Shown here: positions 8,460 through 15,998 of the stretch, in pieces | Numbering within the stretch: the stretch's first letter is position 1 | Layout: every line of letters begins with the position of its first letter | DNA from: JABDFW01 sp035550215 | Lineage (GTDB): Bacteria > Bacteroidota > Bacteroidia > Chitinophagales > Chitinophagaceae | Reading direction: 5' to 3' | Assembly: GCA_035550215.1 (NCBI GenBank) | Contig: DASZPM010000031.1 | Location: forward strand, 248,001 to 312,000 | Length of the DNA: 64,000 nucleotides | Program-made: the position numbers and the translations under genes | The notes under the pieces: generated by a model | Seen by the model: only the letters and a program-made list of their open reading frames with translations | Told to the model about the DNA's origin: nothing | Databases searched by the model: none

Positions 8460-9203
8460 ATGGCAAAATTTGCACATGACGAAGTAGTGCCTTACGGCGA
8501 AAGCGGCGTAGCCAAAAAAAAGCAGGTAGCGCAGATGTTTGACAGCATTGCTTTCAGGTATGATTTTTTAAACCGGTTTCTTAGTTTTGGCATTGATGTT
8601 TGGTGGAGAAAAAAAGCTATTAGCCAACTTAAGCAATTGCAGCCCGGGGCTGTTTTAGATGTTGCCACCGGAACAGCCGACGTTGCCATAATGACCTATA
8701 AACAGCTTAAACCGGCTAAAATTACCGGGATTGATATTTCTGAAGGGATGTTGCAACTGGGCAGGCAAAAAATTGAGAAGCTTGGCCTGGGCCAGTATAT
8801 TACCCTGCAGCAGGGTGACAGCGAAACAATAAATTACCCGGATAACACGTTTGATGCAATAACCGTTGCTTTTGGTGTGCGCAATTTTGAGAACCTTGAA
8901 AAAGGGCTGTCAGAAATGCGCAGGGTATTAAAACCCGGCGGTAAATTGGTGGTGCTTGAATTTTCAAGGCCAAAGCAGCCCATTTTTAAAAATTTGTGTA
9001 ACTGGTATATGCATGTGCTGACGCCGGGTATAGGTAAAATGTTTTCGAAAGATAAAAACGCTTATCAATATCTTAGTAAATCTGTACAGGCCTTCCCTGA
9101 AAGGGAGGAGTTTACAGGTATTATGCAGGCAGCAGGCTACACCCAAACGTATTTTAAACCTCTTAGCTTAGGAATATGTTGCATTTATTGCGGAAGCAAA
9201 TAA
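8460..9203 (+). CDS. ubiE: Demethylmenaquinone methyltransferase
   Basis: SAM-dependent C-methylation giving menaquinone, the last step of respiratory quinone synthesis in Bacteroidota. Length (247 aa) is normal. Visible: the UbiE N-terminal signature SIAFRYDFLNRFLSFGIDVWW, SAM motif I VLDVATGTADVAI, motif II ITGIDISEGML, and the family signature FDAITVAFGVRNFENLEKG, with EMRRVLKPGGKLVVLEFS following. The C-terminal SLGICCIYCGSK matches the conserved end. A 281-nt gap separates it from the actin-like gene. In related genomes I recall ubiE being close to porT, which here is displaced downstream. Confidence 0.95.
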   Translation: MAKFAHDEVVPYGESGVAKKKQVAQMFDSIAFRYDFLNRFLSFGIDVWWRKKAISQLKQLQPGAVLDVATGTADVAIMTYKQLKPAKITGIDISEGMLQLGRQKIEKLGLGQYITLQQGDSETINYPDNTFDAITVAFGVRNFENLEKGLSEMRRVLKPGGKLVVLEFSRPKQPIFKNLCNWYMHVLTPGIGKMFSKDKNAYQYLSKSVQAFPEREEFTGIMQAAGYTQTYFKPLSLGICCIYCGSK

Positions 9204-9365
9204 TCATAGATGTTTTTAATACAACATCTGCAACTTGCTTTTAACAAGTATGTTTTCATAAAACTGTCTGACTGCAAAAATCAATTACCAAGTAAATTGC
9301 AGTAGTTAAGAATTTCATCATATTAATTTAATACTTCTCGCCTCTGCAAAGGAGATGTGTTTTGC

Positions 9366-9373
9366 TACATTTG
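9366..9373 (+). promoter_or_regulatory. Candidate -7 box for the actin-like/bactofilin pair
   Basis: TACATTTG fits TAnnTTTG and lies 111 nt before the actin-like ATG; no clear -33. It is the only such box in the 9204-9484 gap, which otherwise holds weak 5-7 bp hairpins (9208-9229, 9233-9249). Confidence 0.3.
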
Positions 9374-9484
9374 AAATCCATTCCGTCCAGATATCCGACA
9401 TATAGTTTTTATTGCCCTGACGGTTTATTGCTTAGCTGAAATTAGATGTCAATATAAAATACCTTATAAAAAACTAACTGTATT

Positions 9485-10513
9485 ATGCAAATTAACACTG
9501 TATCCTTCCCCAGCATTTTTGAGCCTGTATTTGGCAACACAGAAAATTCAGCCAACGATCTTTTAAACGGTATCAAAATTAAAAATGGTAATAACTGGTA
9601 TATCGCCGGAAATCTTGCTAAGTTTGACGGCTTTAGCCCCAAACGAATAATTAATGCTTCTCCCGAAGAAACTGATTATGAGATATTGTTTAAGGCCGCT
9701 ATGGTAATAGCGTCGGGAAGAATTAAAAACCCTATAAGCGTTACAGTGGGGTTCCCTTTTTCAACTTATAATATATATAAAACGCCTACAGAAGATTTTT
9801 TGACAAAAAGAAATTTCTTAATTGAGTATGATACACAAACATTTAATTATACAGGTGCTGTTAAGAAGGCCATGATAGAGCTTGAAAAGTTTGAAGTAAT
9901 ACCAGAAATTGTAGGCGGCATTATTGGCATAAAAAATATTTTTGGCGGACAACTTTCTGCAGGCAATTTTATTGTTATAAGCCTGGGTTTTGGCACGCTT
10001 GAAGGCGCTATGGCTTCAAAAAAAGGGCTGATACAAAGAACTGTTTTTAGCACCTATGGGTTAAGTTATGCAGTAAATAACCTTAACAGGGAATTGAACA
10101 AGCATTATTTCTTAAGTATGAAGAATGAGTTTCAGCTTGACGATGCTATGGTTAACGCACATATTGTTGTAAACAGGAAGAAAATTGATTTAAAACCATT
10201 ACGTAAAGAAATAATAGAGCAATACTATAAATCAGTGATATCGCCTGCTATGCGAAAATATTTTGCAGATAGTGATTTTGAAACCTGCGAGAATATATAC
10301 CTTATAGGCGGTGGCGCAAATTACGAGGAACTTGTAAACTGTTTTAAGGAAGAGTTCAGGGATATACTTTCCGTTATTGTGCCTAATAAACCTGAAAATA
10401 CGGCCAGCATAGGATATTTGTATAATACATTAAGATTAACAAGCGGGCAGCCTAACCAGTGCATAGGGTTGGATTTAGGCAATTCATCTACAGTACTTGC
10501 AACTATTGAATAA
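9485..10513 (+). CDS. Actin-like ATPase (ParM/Alp-like), apparently circularly permuted
   Basis: A 342-aa actin-fold protein related to ParM/StbA-like plasmid and phage actins. The fold motifs appear in an unusual order. Phosphate-2 is at 162-176 (FIVISLGFGTLEGAM) and the adenosine motif at 271-291 (IYLIGGGANYEELVN...), followed by TASIGYLYNTL, the usual end of the fold. The phosphate-1 motif, IGLDLGNSSTVLA, which normally opens the protein, lies at 327-339, three residues from the C-terminus. The N-terminus starts directly with NTVSFPSIFEPVFG, which in ordinary family members follows phosphate-1. An in-frame stop at 9467 excludes a longer N-terminus. In phosphate-2 the usual Asp is Ser166. 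No DNA-binding domain or membrane anchor is seen. It lies 21 nt upstream of a bactofilin gene, so the two are probably co-transcribed. Fold call is strong; permutation is inferred from motif order; cellular role is unknown. Confidence 0.8.
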   Translation: MQINTVSFPSIFEPVFGNTENSANDLLNGIKIKNGNNWYIAGNLAKFDGFSPKRIINASPEETDYEILFKAAMVIASGRIKNPISVTVGFPFSTYNIYKTPTEDFLTKRNFLIEYDTQTFNYTGAVKKAMIELEKFEVIPEIVGGIIGIKNIFGGQLSAGNFIVISLGFGTLEGAMASKKGLIQRTVFSTYGLSYAVNNLNRELNKHYFLSMKNEFQLDDAMVNAHIVVNRKKIDLKPLRKEIIEQYYKSVISPAMRKYFADSDFETCENIYLIGGGANYEELVNCFKEEFRDILSVIVPNKPENTASIGYLYNTLRLTSGQPNQCIGLDLGNSSTVLATIE

Positions 10514-10534
10514 TATTAATAATCTTATCTCCCT

Positions 10535-11029
10535 ATGCTTTCTAAACTATTTTCAAAACCGGTAAATACCAATTCATTTCTTTTGGCAGAAGGGTTGGTT
10601 ATAAACGGTAACATTGCTTCAAATGTACCCGGCAGGATTGATTGTGTTGTAAAAGGGGATATTATGGCTGATGACAAGCTGGTAATAGGCAAAACCGGCA
10701 ATATAACCGGCAACCTTAAAGTTGGTAACCTGGTTTTGGAAGGTACGGTATATGGCAATATAATTTGTACAGGAAAAGCTGTTGTTACGGCTTCAGCATC
10801 ATTAACCGGAACTATTGCGGCAAAAACCATATTGGTTGACCCGGAGGCAATGATATACGGAAATATTACCAAGTACAATGAAGGAGACACTATACCAATT
10901 TTAGGAACAAACAATAATTATGCATCCTCCGCTGAAAAATCCGTATTACAATCACCGGTAATAAAAATGCAAAAAAAGCAACAGGTAGTTGAGCCGGCTT
11001 CAAATGCAAATTCAAATAGCTGGTTTTAA
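10535..11029 (+). CDS. Bactofilin (polymer-forming cytoskeletal protein)
   Basis: A 164-aa protein with a central bactofilin domain: short repeating strands with regular Gly (LLAEGLVINGNIASNVPGRI, VVKGDIMADDKLVIGKTG, ITGNLKVGNLVLEGTVYGNI, ASASLTGTIAAKTILVDPEA) that form a right-handed beta-helix and polymerise without nucleotide. A short N-terminal tail (MLSKLFSKP) may bind membrane; the C-terminal ~45 residues (Asn/Ser/Lys/Gln-rich) look disordered. Bactofilins scaffold cell-shape or division-site machinery at the membrane. The spacing of 21 nt from the actin-like gene indicates one transcript and suggests that the two polymers work together, which is inference. Confidence 0.92.
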   Translation: MLSKLFSKPVNTNSFLLAEGLVINGNIASNVPGRIDCVVKGDIMADDKLVIGKTGNITGNLKVGNLVLEGTVYGNIICTGKAVVTASASLTGTIAAKTILVDPEAMIYGNITKYNEGDTIPILGTNNNYASSAEKSVLQSPVIKMQKKQQVVEPASNANSNSWF

Positions 11030-11079
11030 TCGTTGTTGTTTGTTGGATATTGGTCACCCCGTAAGTTTTTATAATCCTG

Positions 11080-11105
11080 CCTTTGGGTTTATTTAAAACC
11101 AAAGG
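11080..11105 (+). terminator. Probable terminator after the bactofilin gene
   Basis: Inverted repeat CCTTTGGGTTT (11080-11090) with AAACCAAAGG (11096-11105), followed by AGGCTTTAAATTTTA, a weak T-rich tail. It would separate the actin-bactofilin unit from porT. Confidence 0.5.
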
Positions 11106-11203
11106 AGGCTTTAAATTTTACTGCATAAAGCCTTATAAACGTAAACTAGGTTTAACGTTGCAAAATATTTTTGCTTTTAAACCGTTATAGAAACCGCAAA
11201 CGC

Positions 11204-11211
11204 TACATTTG
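11204..11211 (+). promoter_or_regulatory. Candidate -7 box for porT
   Basis: TACATTTG, identical to the box before the actin-like gene, 61 nt before the porT ATG; no clear -33. Confidence 0.3.
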
Positions 11212-11271
11212 AGGTTTTTAAAGGTAGTTTTGTATGAAGATTTTGTGCTTGTAAAATAAGGGAAAACTTAA

Positions 11272-12021
11272 ATGGCTCATATTAAATTGTTTAAAAAGCC
11301 AGGGTACCTGCTGCGGAAACCAATATATATACTTACCTGTAGCTTGTTTGTAAGCCTGGTTGCACATTCACAGCCCCGCGAACTTAACCGCCCCGACCAT
11401 GATAACCTGCCGTATTATTTTGGGTTGTCATTTTCATATAACAATTCATCTTTACATCCCACGAAAAGCGCGCATTTTTTGGAGAATGACAGCGTACTTG
11501 CCGTTGAACCCGGCGCAAGCGGCGGTATAGCGCTTGGCTTGTTAGGCACACTAAAGCTAACGGAAAGGTTTCAGCTTCGCTTTAACCCGCAGTTGATTGT
11601 GGGCGGCTCAAAATTTTTTACCTATAGCCTTAAATACCCTACAGCAGATGAGGCACCGATAGTTACAAAAACATTACCATCTACCATTGTGAGTTTTCCC
11701 TGGCAGGTAAAATTTAACTCAGACCGTATTGATAACTTTCGCGTGTATATGATGGGCGGCCTTAAGATGGATATTGATTTGGCCAGTAATTCAGCCGCGC
11801 GTAATGCCGAAGACCTTGTGAAACTAAAGAAGTACGACTTTGGCTATGAGGCGGGTGTTGGCTTCAACATCTTTCTGAAATTCGTAACATTATCTCCCGA
11901 GCTGAAGGTAAGCAATGGCTTAAGTAATATTCACAGCCGCGACCCAAACCTGAAATTCAGCAGCGTGCTTGATAAACTGCAAAGCAGGATGGTTGTGTTT
12001 TCCATATTACTGGAAGAATAA
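11272..12021 (+). CDS. porT: PorT-family outer membrane protein (type IX secretion)
   Basis: A 249-aa protein with an N-terminal signal segment (YILTCSLFVSLVAHSQ) and an eight-stranded-type OMP beta-barrel: PYYFGLSFSYNNSSLHP, GGIALGLLGTLKLTERFQLRFNP, VSFPWQVKFNSDRIDNFRVYMMGG, FGYEAGVGFNIFLKFVTLSPELKVSNGL, MVVFSILLEE. The opening NLPYYFGLSF and overall length are characteristic of PorT, a protein needed for type IX secretion in Porphyromonas and Flavobacterium. The cargo with a type-B C-terminal domain at 51436-53397 fits an active type IX system. The start at 11272 leaves about 20 residues before the hydrophobic core; a shorter start is possible but no nearby ATG is better. Confidence 0.8.
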   Translation: MAHIKLFKKPGYLLRKPIYILTCSLFVSLVAHSQPRELNRPDHDNLPYYFGLSFSYNNSSLHPTKSAHFLENDSVLAVEPGASGGIALGLLGTLKLTERFQLRFNPQLIVGGSKFFTYSLKYPTADEAPIVTKTLPSTIVSFPWQVKFNSDRIDNFRVYMMGGLKMDIDLASNSAARNAEDLVKLKKYDFGYEAGVGFNIFLKFVTLSPELKVSNGLSNIHSRDPNLKFSSVLDKLQSRMVVFSILLEE

Positions 12022-12078
12022 GTAATGCAGGCCGCGTAATCCGGCTGTTTTCCTTTTCTTTGCAATAATTGCTATTAC

Positions 12079-13230
12079 ATGGCTTTTGAGCAAACAGTAT
12101 CTGTACGAGCGAACAGGGTTGCAGTTTCAGTCTTCTTTTTTATTGCCGGGCTTAGTTTCGCCAGTTGGGCAAGCCGGATACCTGATGTAAAAGCTAAGCT
12201 TCATTTAAACGAGGGTACTTTGGGCACTGTGTTGCTTGCCCTGCCCGCCGGTCTTATGGCCAGCCTGCCGGTATCAGGGTATCTTGTAAACAGGTTTGGC
12301 AGTAAACGTGTTGTAACTATCGGTGCACTGGCTTATCCTTTTATACTTATTTTTCTCGGGCTGGTAAACGCTACCTGGCAGCTTGCAGGCGTTTTGTTTT
12401 TGTATGGCCTTTTGTGCAACCTGCTCAATATTTCTGTAAATACGCAGGCGGTAGGTGTGGAGGTGCGGTACGGAAGGTCAATCATGGCATCGTTTCATGG
12501 CGTATGGAGCCTTGCGGGGTTTACCGGCGCAGCTATTGGTACCCTGTTTATTTCGCTGGGCGTTCCGCCATTTTATCATTTTTGTATTGTTTGTGCCGGT
12601 ATATTTATAACCGTATTTATTGTACAGCGTTATGCACTGGAAAAAGACATTGGCGGTGAAACAAAACAACCTGGGTTTGCCCTGCCGGACAGCGCTATAC
12701 TTAAATTAGGAATAATTGCCTTTGGCAGCATGGTGAGCGAAGGCACTATGTTTGACTGGAGCGGTGTATATTTTCAAAAGGTGGTACAACCACCAAAGGA
12801 GCTTGTATCAGCGGGGTTTGTTTGCTTTATGGGCATGATGGCCACCGGAAGGTTTGCCGGTGATTTTTTAATTACCAAATTTGGCGTTAAACGTATGCTG
12901 CAAATGAGTGGTATTGTTATATCAACCGGTTTGTTAACAGCGGTAATATTTCCATACCTGTACACGGCCTTGGTTGGCTTTATGCTGGTAGGCTTTGGGG
13001 TGTCGTCTGTAGTGCCTATGGTGTATGGCCTTGCCGGTAAATCAAAAAATATGTCGCCGGGCGTGGCGCTTGCTGCTGTGTCTTCCATCGGTTTTATTGG
13101 CTTTTTGTTAGGGCCGCCTGTTATAGGCTTTGTGGCACAGGCAGTAAGCTTGCGGCTTTCCTTCACTATAATTGCCGTGCTTGGCCTGGGCACTACGTTT
13201 ATGTCATCAGCAGTTAAAATAGATTTTTAA
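12079..13230 (+). CDS. MFS transporter (YbjJ-like)
   Basis: A 383-aa inner-membrane carrier with about 12 hydrophobic segments. Signatures of the major facilitator superfamily are FIAGLSFASWASRIPDVKAKL (TM1 and loop), the loop 2-3 motif GYLVNRFGSKRVV and its second-half copy GDFLITKFGVKRML. The N-terminal FASWASRIPDVK pattern is that of the E. coli YbjJ group, which lies near the fucose-permease branch; the substrate cannot be told from sequence. It precedes the cobalamin riboswitch but its stop is about 90 nt before that promoter, so it is not under B12 control. No terminator is evident. Confidence 0.88.
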   Translation: MAFEQTVSVRANRVAVSVFFFIAGLSFASWASRIPDVKAKLHLNEGTLGTVLLALPAGLMASLPVSGYLVNRFGSKRVVTIGALAYPFILIFLGLVNATWQLAGVLFLYGLLCNLLNISVNTQAVGVEVRYGRSIMASFHGVWSLAGFTGAAIGTLFISLGVPPFYHFCIVCAGIFITVFIVQRYALEKDIGGETKQPGFALPDSAILKLGIIAFGSMVSEGTMFDWSGVYFQKVVQPPKELVSAGFVCFMGMMATGRFAGDFLITKFGVKRMLQMSGIVISTGLLTAVIFPYLYTALVGFMLVGFGVSSVVPMVYGLAGKSKNMSPGVALAAVSSIGFIGFLLGPPVIGFVAQAVSLRLSFTIIAVLGLGTTFMSSAVKIDF

Positions 13231-13318
13231 GCGTTAATAAATAAATGCTTTACATAACCTTAGTATACTTTTACCCATACTGTTAACTAAATAAATTTTT
13301 CTGTAAACCCGTTACCGC

Positions 13319-13326
13319 TACTTTTG
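13319..13326 (+). promoter_or_regulatory. -7 box for the cobalamin riboswitch leader
   Basis: TACTTTTG at 13319-13326 fits TAnnTTTG; the predicted start near 13332 coincides with the 5' side of riboswitch stem P1 (13331). The -33 position holds only a T-rich stretch. Confidence 0.55.
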
Positions 13327-13330
13327 CCAC

Positions 13331-13580
13331 GGATTTGGTTTTGACTGTAATGATGCCACAGGTTTTGCAGTACAAGTGTGCGACGCAACAAAGTTGAACA
13401 ACGTGCCAAAGCCGGGCACATAATCATTACAAACAAATTAAAAGGGAAGTCCGGTGTAATTCCGGCGCTATCCCCGTAGCTGTAAAGCGGTCCCGCAAAT
13501 GCGGGATAGATTGTATAAAGCCACTGTTGTAGAAACGGGAAGGATACAATGAACGCTAAGCCAGAAGACCTGCCACATCC
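13331..13580 (+). promoter_or_regulatory. Cobalamin (AdoCbl-type) riboswitch with long P2 arm
   Basis: The conserved core is clear: AAAAGGGAAGTCCGGTG..ATTCCGG (13439-13466), CCCCGTAGCTGTAA (13471-13484), GGGAAGGATACA (near 13538) and the B12 box GCCAGAAGACCTGCC (13560-13574). P1 can form between GGATTTGGT (13331-13339) and GCCACATCC (13572-13580). Between P1 and the core lies a long arm closed by GTAATGAT (13347-13354) with ATCATTAC (13423-13430) and holding two smaller hairpins. It precedes a BtuB-like receptor by 137 nt, the usual target. No separate terminator is obvious, so control may act on translation. Confidence 0.92.
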
Positions 13581-13717
13581 AAAAAATTATCGCTGAGCTT
13601 TCGGGTGAAAAGCCGGAGATGTAAATCGTCTTTCTGCAGGAGACATTTTCATTTCTACTTACTTCATTGTTCGAAAGCTCATTCTTCCAAAACATTTAAA
13701 AACATTCAAAACGAAGA

Positions 13718-15667
13718 ATGAGCATGAAAAAAATTGTTTACACTTTACTGGCAAGCGCATTGGCGCAGGGCCTTTTAGCACAAACAGACACAACAGCCAA
13801 CCAGCTTAACCCGGTAATTGTTACCGCCAACAAGTTTGAGCAGAAACAACAGGAAACGGGAAAAGTATTAACAGTAATTACGCAGGAACAGTTACGGCGA
13901 AACAGCGGGCGTACACTGGGGGATGTTTTAAATGAACAAACGGGCATTTTTATTAACGGTACGGATAATGATTTGGGGAGCAACGAGAGCATATCCCTGC
14001 GGGGCGCTTCAAGCGCTAATACGCTTATTTTAATTGACGGCGTGCCGGTATATGATGCATCAGGCATTACCAGCGAGTTTGATATAAGTTACCTTAATAT
14101 TAATCAAATAGACCACATTGAAATTTTGAAGGGGGCGCAATCAACCCTGTATGGCAGCGATGCGGTAGCAGGGGTTATTAATATCATTACCAAAAAGAAA
14201 GGTGTTAAACCCCTGGGTGGGTATGCATCACTGGCGGGGGGAAGTTACGGAACCATCAACGGTGCTGCCGGCATAAACGGCAACAGCAAAGGGTGGCAAT
14301 ATAATTTAGGCTATACCTACCTGCATGATAAAGGCTTTTCATCCGCATACGACTCAACCGGGAAAGCCGGTTTTGACAATGACGGCTACACGCAGCACAG
14401 CATTAATGCCTCAATTGGATATGATGCAGGTAAAGGCTTTAATATTCGTGCCTACACCCACTATACGCAGTTTAAGGCAGGCCTTGATGAAGGCGCTTTT
14501 ACCGACGATAATAATTATAATTTGAATGATAAAAATTTGCAGCTTGGCGCAGCCGCAGTGTATAAGCTTGGCAAAAACAAGCTGTTTTTAAATTACCAGT
14601 ATAATAAACTTAACAGGAGTTACGTGGATGATTCAAGCGAATATTATGGTGCTGTAGTTTACCAGTCGGGCATGTATAAAGGGTTTTCGCATTTTGCAGA
14701 ACTGTATGGTAATTTCTCTATAAGCCCCAAAGCCGAACTTGTGGCGGGAGTTGATTACAGGCATAACAGCACCGACCAGTCTTCTCATTTTATTTACGCA
14801 GGTACAGATTATCCTTCCGCGCCTTTGTCTAAAGGGATGGCTGAAACCAGCCAGGCAGGGGCGTATGCATCGTTTATAGTGCGGGATGTTTCGGGGTTTA
14901 CTTTTGAATTTGGCGGCCGTGTAAATAATCATTCTGTGTATGGATGGAACGGTACTTATTCCATTAACCCATCATATAAAATAAATAATAACTGGAAGCT
15001 GTATGCCAATATTGCTTCTGCATACAGGGTACCGTCTTTGTACCAGTTGTACAGCGAATATGGTAATAAAGACCTTAAGCCCGAGCAATCTCAAAGCTAT
15101 GAGGGGGGTATCCAGTTTGCCTCAAAAGTGTTTACCGCAAGGGCAACAGTTTTTAAAAGAAACATACAGGATGTAATATATTTTTATACTGACCCGCAAA
15201 CGTATGCCAGCCAGTATATAAATGCCGACAAACAGGATGATAATGGATTTGAACTGGAAGCGCAGGCCAATATTAGTAAAGCCTTCAGTGTTTCGGCCAA
15301 CTACACTTATACAGACGGAACATTGCATACCACGTCTGACTTTACAGGCAAGGACACAGCCTTGTTTAATCACTACCGTGTGCCGCGAAACTTATTTAAC
15401 CTGCAGGTAAATATTCAGCCTTTGCAGCAGTTATATTTTGGTATTCATGTAAGGGCAGTAAGCGGTCATGAAGAACCGGCATATATGGCGCCGCCTTTTA
15501 AAGTTAGCGGTTATTATACGCTTGACCTGCATGTGCAATACGAGGCAAATAAGCAGTTACAGTTATTTGCAGATTTTATGAATGTTACCAACCAGCAATA
15601 CTTTGATATAAGAGGGTACAACAGTAAAAGATTTAACTTCATAGGGGGAATAAGGGTGCAGTTGTAA
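13718..15667 (+). CDS. btuB: BtuB-like TonB-dependent cobalamin receptor
   Basis: Outer-membrane receptor, 649 aa, for TonB-driven uptake of cobalamin. A signal peptide (MKKIVYTLLASALAQGLLAQ; ATG 13718 or 13724) is followed by the plug (TLGDVLNEQTGIFINGTD, SLRGASSANTLILIDGVPVY, HIEILKGAQSTLYGSDAVAG) and a beta-barrel ending in FNFIGGIRVQL with the terminal aromatic/Leu pattern of OMPs. The segment near residue 25 (LNPVIVTANKFEQ) is the TonB-box region. BtuB has this compact size without an N-terminal carboxypeptidase-like domain, unlike the receptors at 37775 and 45572. The upstream cobalamin riboswitch is the main evidence for the substrate. Two small genes, CWC and Dph6-like, follow and may share the transcript. 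Confidence 0.92.
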   Translation: MSMKKIVYTLLASALAQGLLAQTDTTANQLNPVIVTANKFEQKQQETGKVLTVITQEQLRRNSGRTLGDVLNEQTGIFINGTDNDLGSNESISLRGASSANTLILIDGVPVYDASGITSEFDISYLNINQIDHIEILKGAQSTLYGSDAVAGVINIITKKKGVKPLGGYASLAGGSYGTINGAAGINGNSKGWQYNLGYTYLHDKGFSSAYDSTGKAGFDNDGYTQHSINASIGYDAGKGFNIRAYTHYTQFKAGLDEGAFTDDNNYNLNDKNLQLGAAAVYKLGKNKLFLNYQYNKLNRSYVDDSSEYYGAVVYQSGMYKGFSHFAELYGNFSISPKAELVAGVDYRHNSTDQSSHFIYAGTDYPSAPLSKGMAETSQAGAYASFIVRDVSGFTFEFGGRVNNHSVYGWNGTYSINPSYKINNNWKLYANIASAYRVPSLYQLYSEYGNKDLKPEQSQSYEGGIQFASKVFTARATVFKRNIQDVIYFYTDPQTYASQYINADKQDDNGFELEAQANISKAFSVSANYTYTDGTLHTTSDFTGKDTALFNHYRVPRNLFNLQVNIQPLQQLYFGIHVRAVSGHEEPAYMAPPFKVSGYYTLDLHVQYEANKQLQLFADFMNVTNQQYFDIRGYNSKRFNFIGGIRVQL

Positions 15668-15702
15668 GCCAGCGTTAAGGACTGCATAAATGCTGAATTT
15701 TG

Positions 15703-15748
15703 ATGCTCAATGTTCATGTATCAAAACAGTGACGTGAACATTGAGCAT
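15703..15748 (+). repeat. 14-bp perfect inverted repeat between btuB and the CWC gene
   Basis: ATGCTCAATGTTCA (15703-15716) pairs with TGAACATTGAGCAT (15735-15748) around an 18-nt loop. No T-run follows. It may be an intergenic palindromic repeat or an mRNA-stabilising hairpin. Confidence 0.6.
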
Positions 15749-15779
15749 TGAATATTGAAGAAGTTTGAAATAACAAATT

Positions 15780-15998
15780 ATGCCAAAGCACGAACAAAAA
15801 AGTTGCCCGAGGTGCGGGAGCGCCTTTGAGTGTAAGGCAGGCGATATAAGCAATTGCCAGTGTAACAGTATGGTGCTTACGGTTGAAGAAACGGCTTTTA
15901 TTGAAATGCGTTACAACGATTGCCTTTGTGCTGCATGTCTTGCTGACTTGCAGAATAAATATATTTTATTCAAGGAAAAATACCTGTACAATGGCTAA
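15780..15998 (+). CDS. Cysteine-rich CWC-family protein
   Basis: A 72-aa cytoplasmic protein with eight cysteines (9, 12, 18, 26, 28, 48, 50, 53) arranged as CPRCGSAFEC..CQC..CLCAAC, the pattern of the cysteine-rich CWC family, which probably binds zinc or another metal. Function unknown. It starts 112 nt after btuB and overlaps the next gene by 8 nt, so it is likely translated with the Dph6-like enzyme. It resembles a zinc-ribbon accessory protein more than an enzyme. Confidence 0.8.
   Translation: MPKHEQKSCPRCGSAFECKAGDISNCQCNSMVLTVEETAFIEMRYNDCLCAACLADLQNKYILFKEKYLYNG

Noticed and set aside
9467..9484. Missed N-terminal phosphate-1 motif upstream of the actin-like ATG
   Set aside because: An in-frame stop at 9467-9469 and no motif in the other frames; the motif is only at the C-terminus.
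15883..15990. N-terminal extension of the Dph6-like frame
   Set aside because: It overlaps the CWC gene out of frame; the ATG at 15991 gives the normal family N-terminus.
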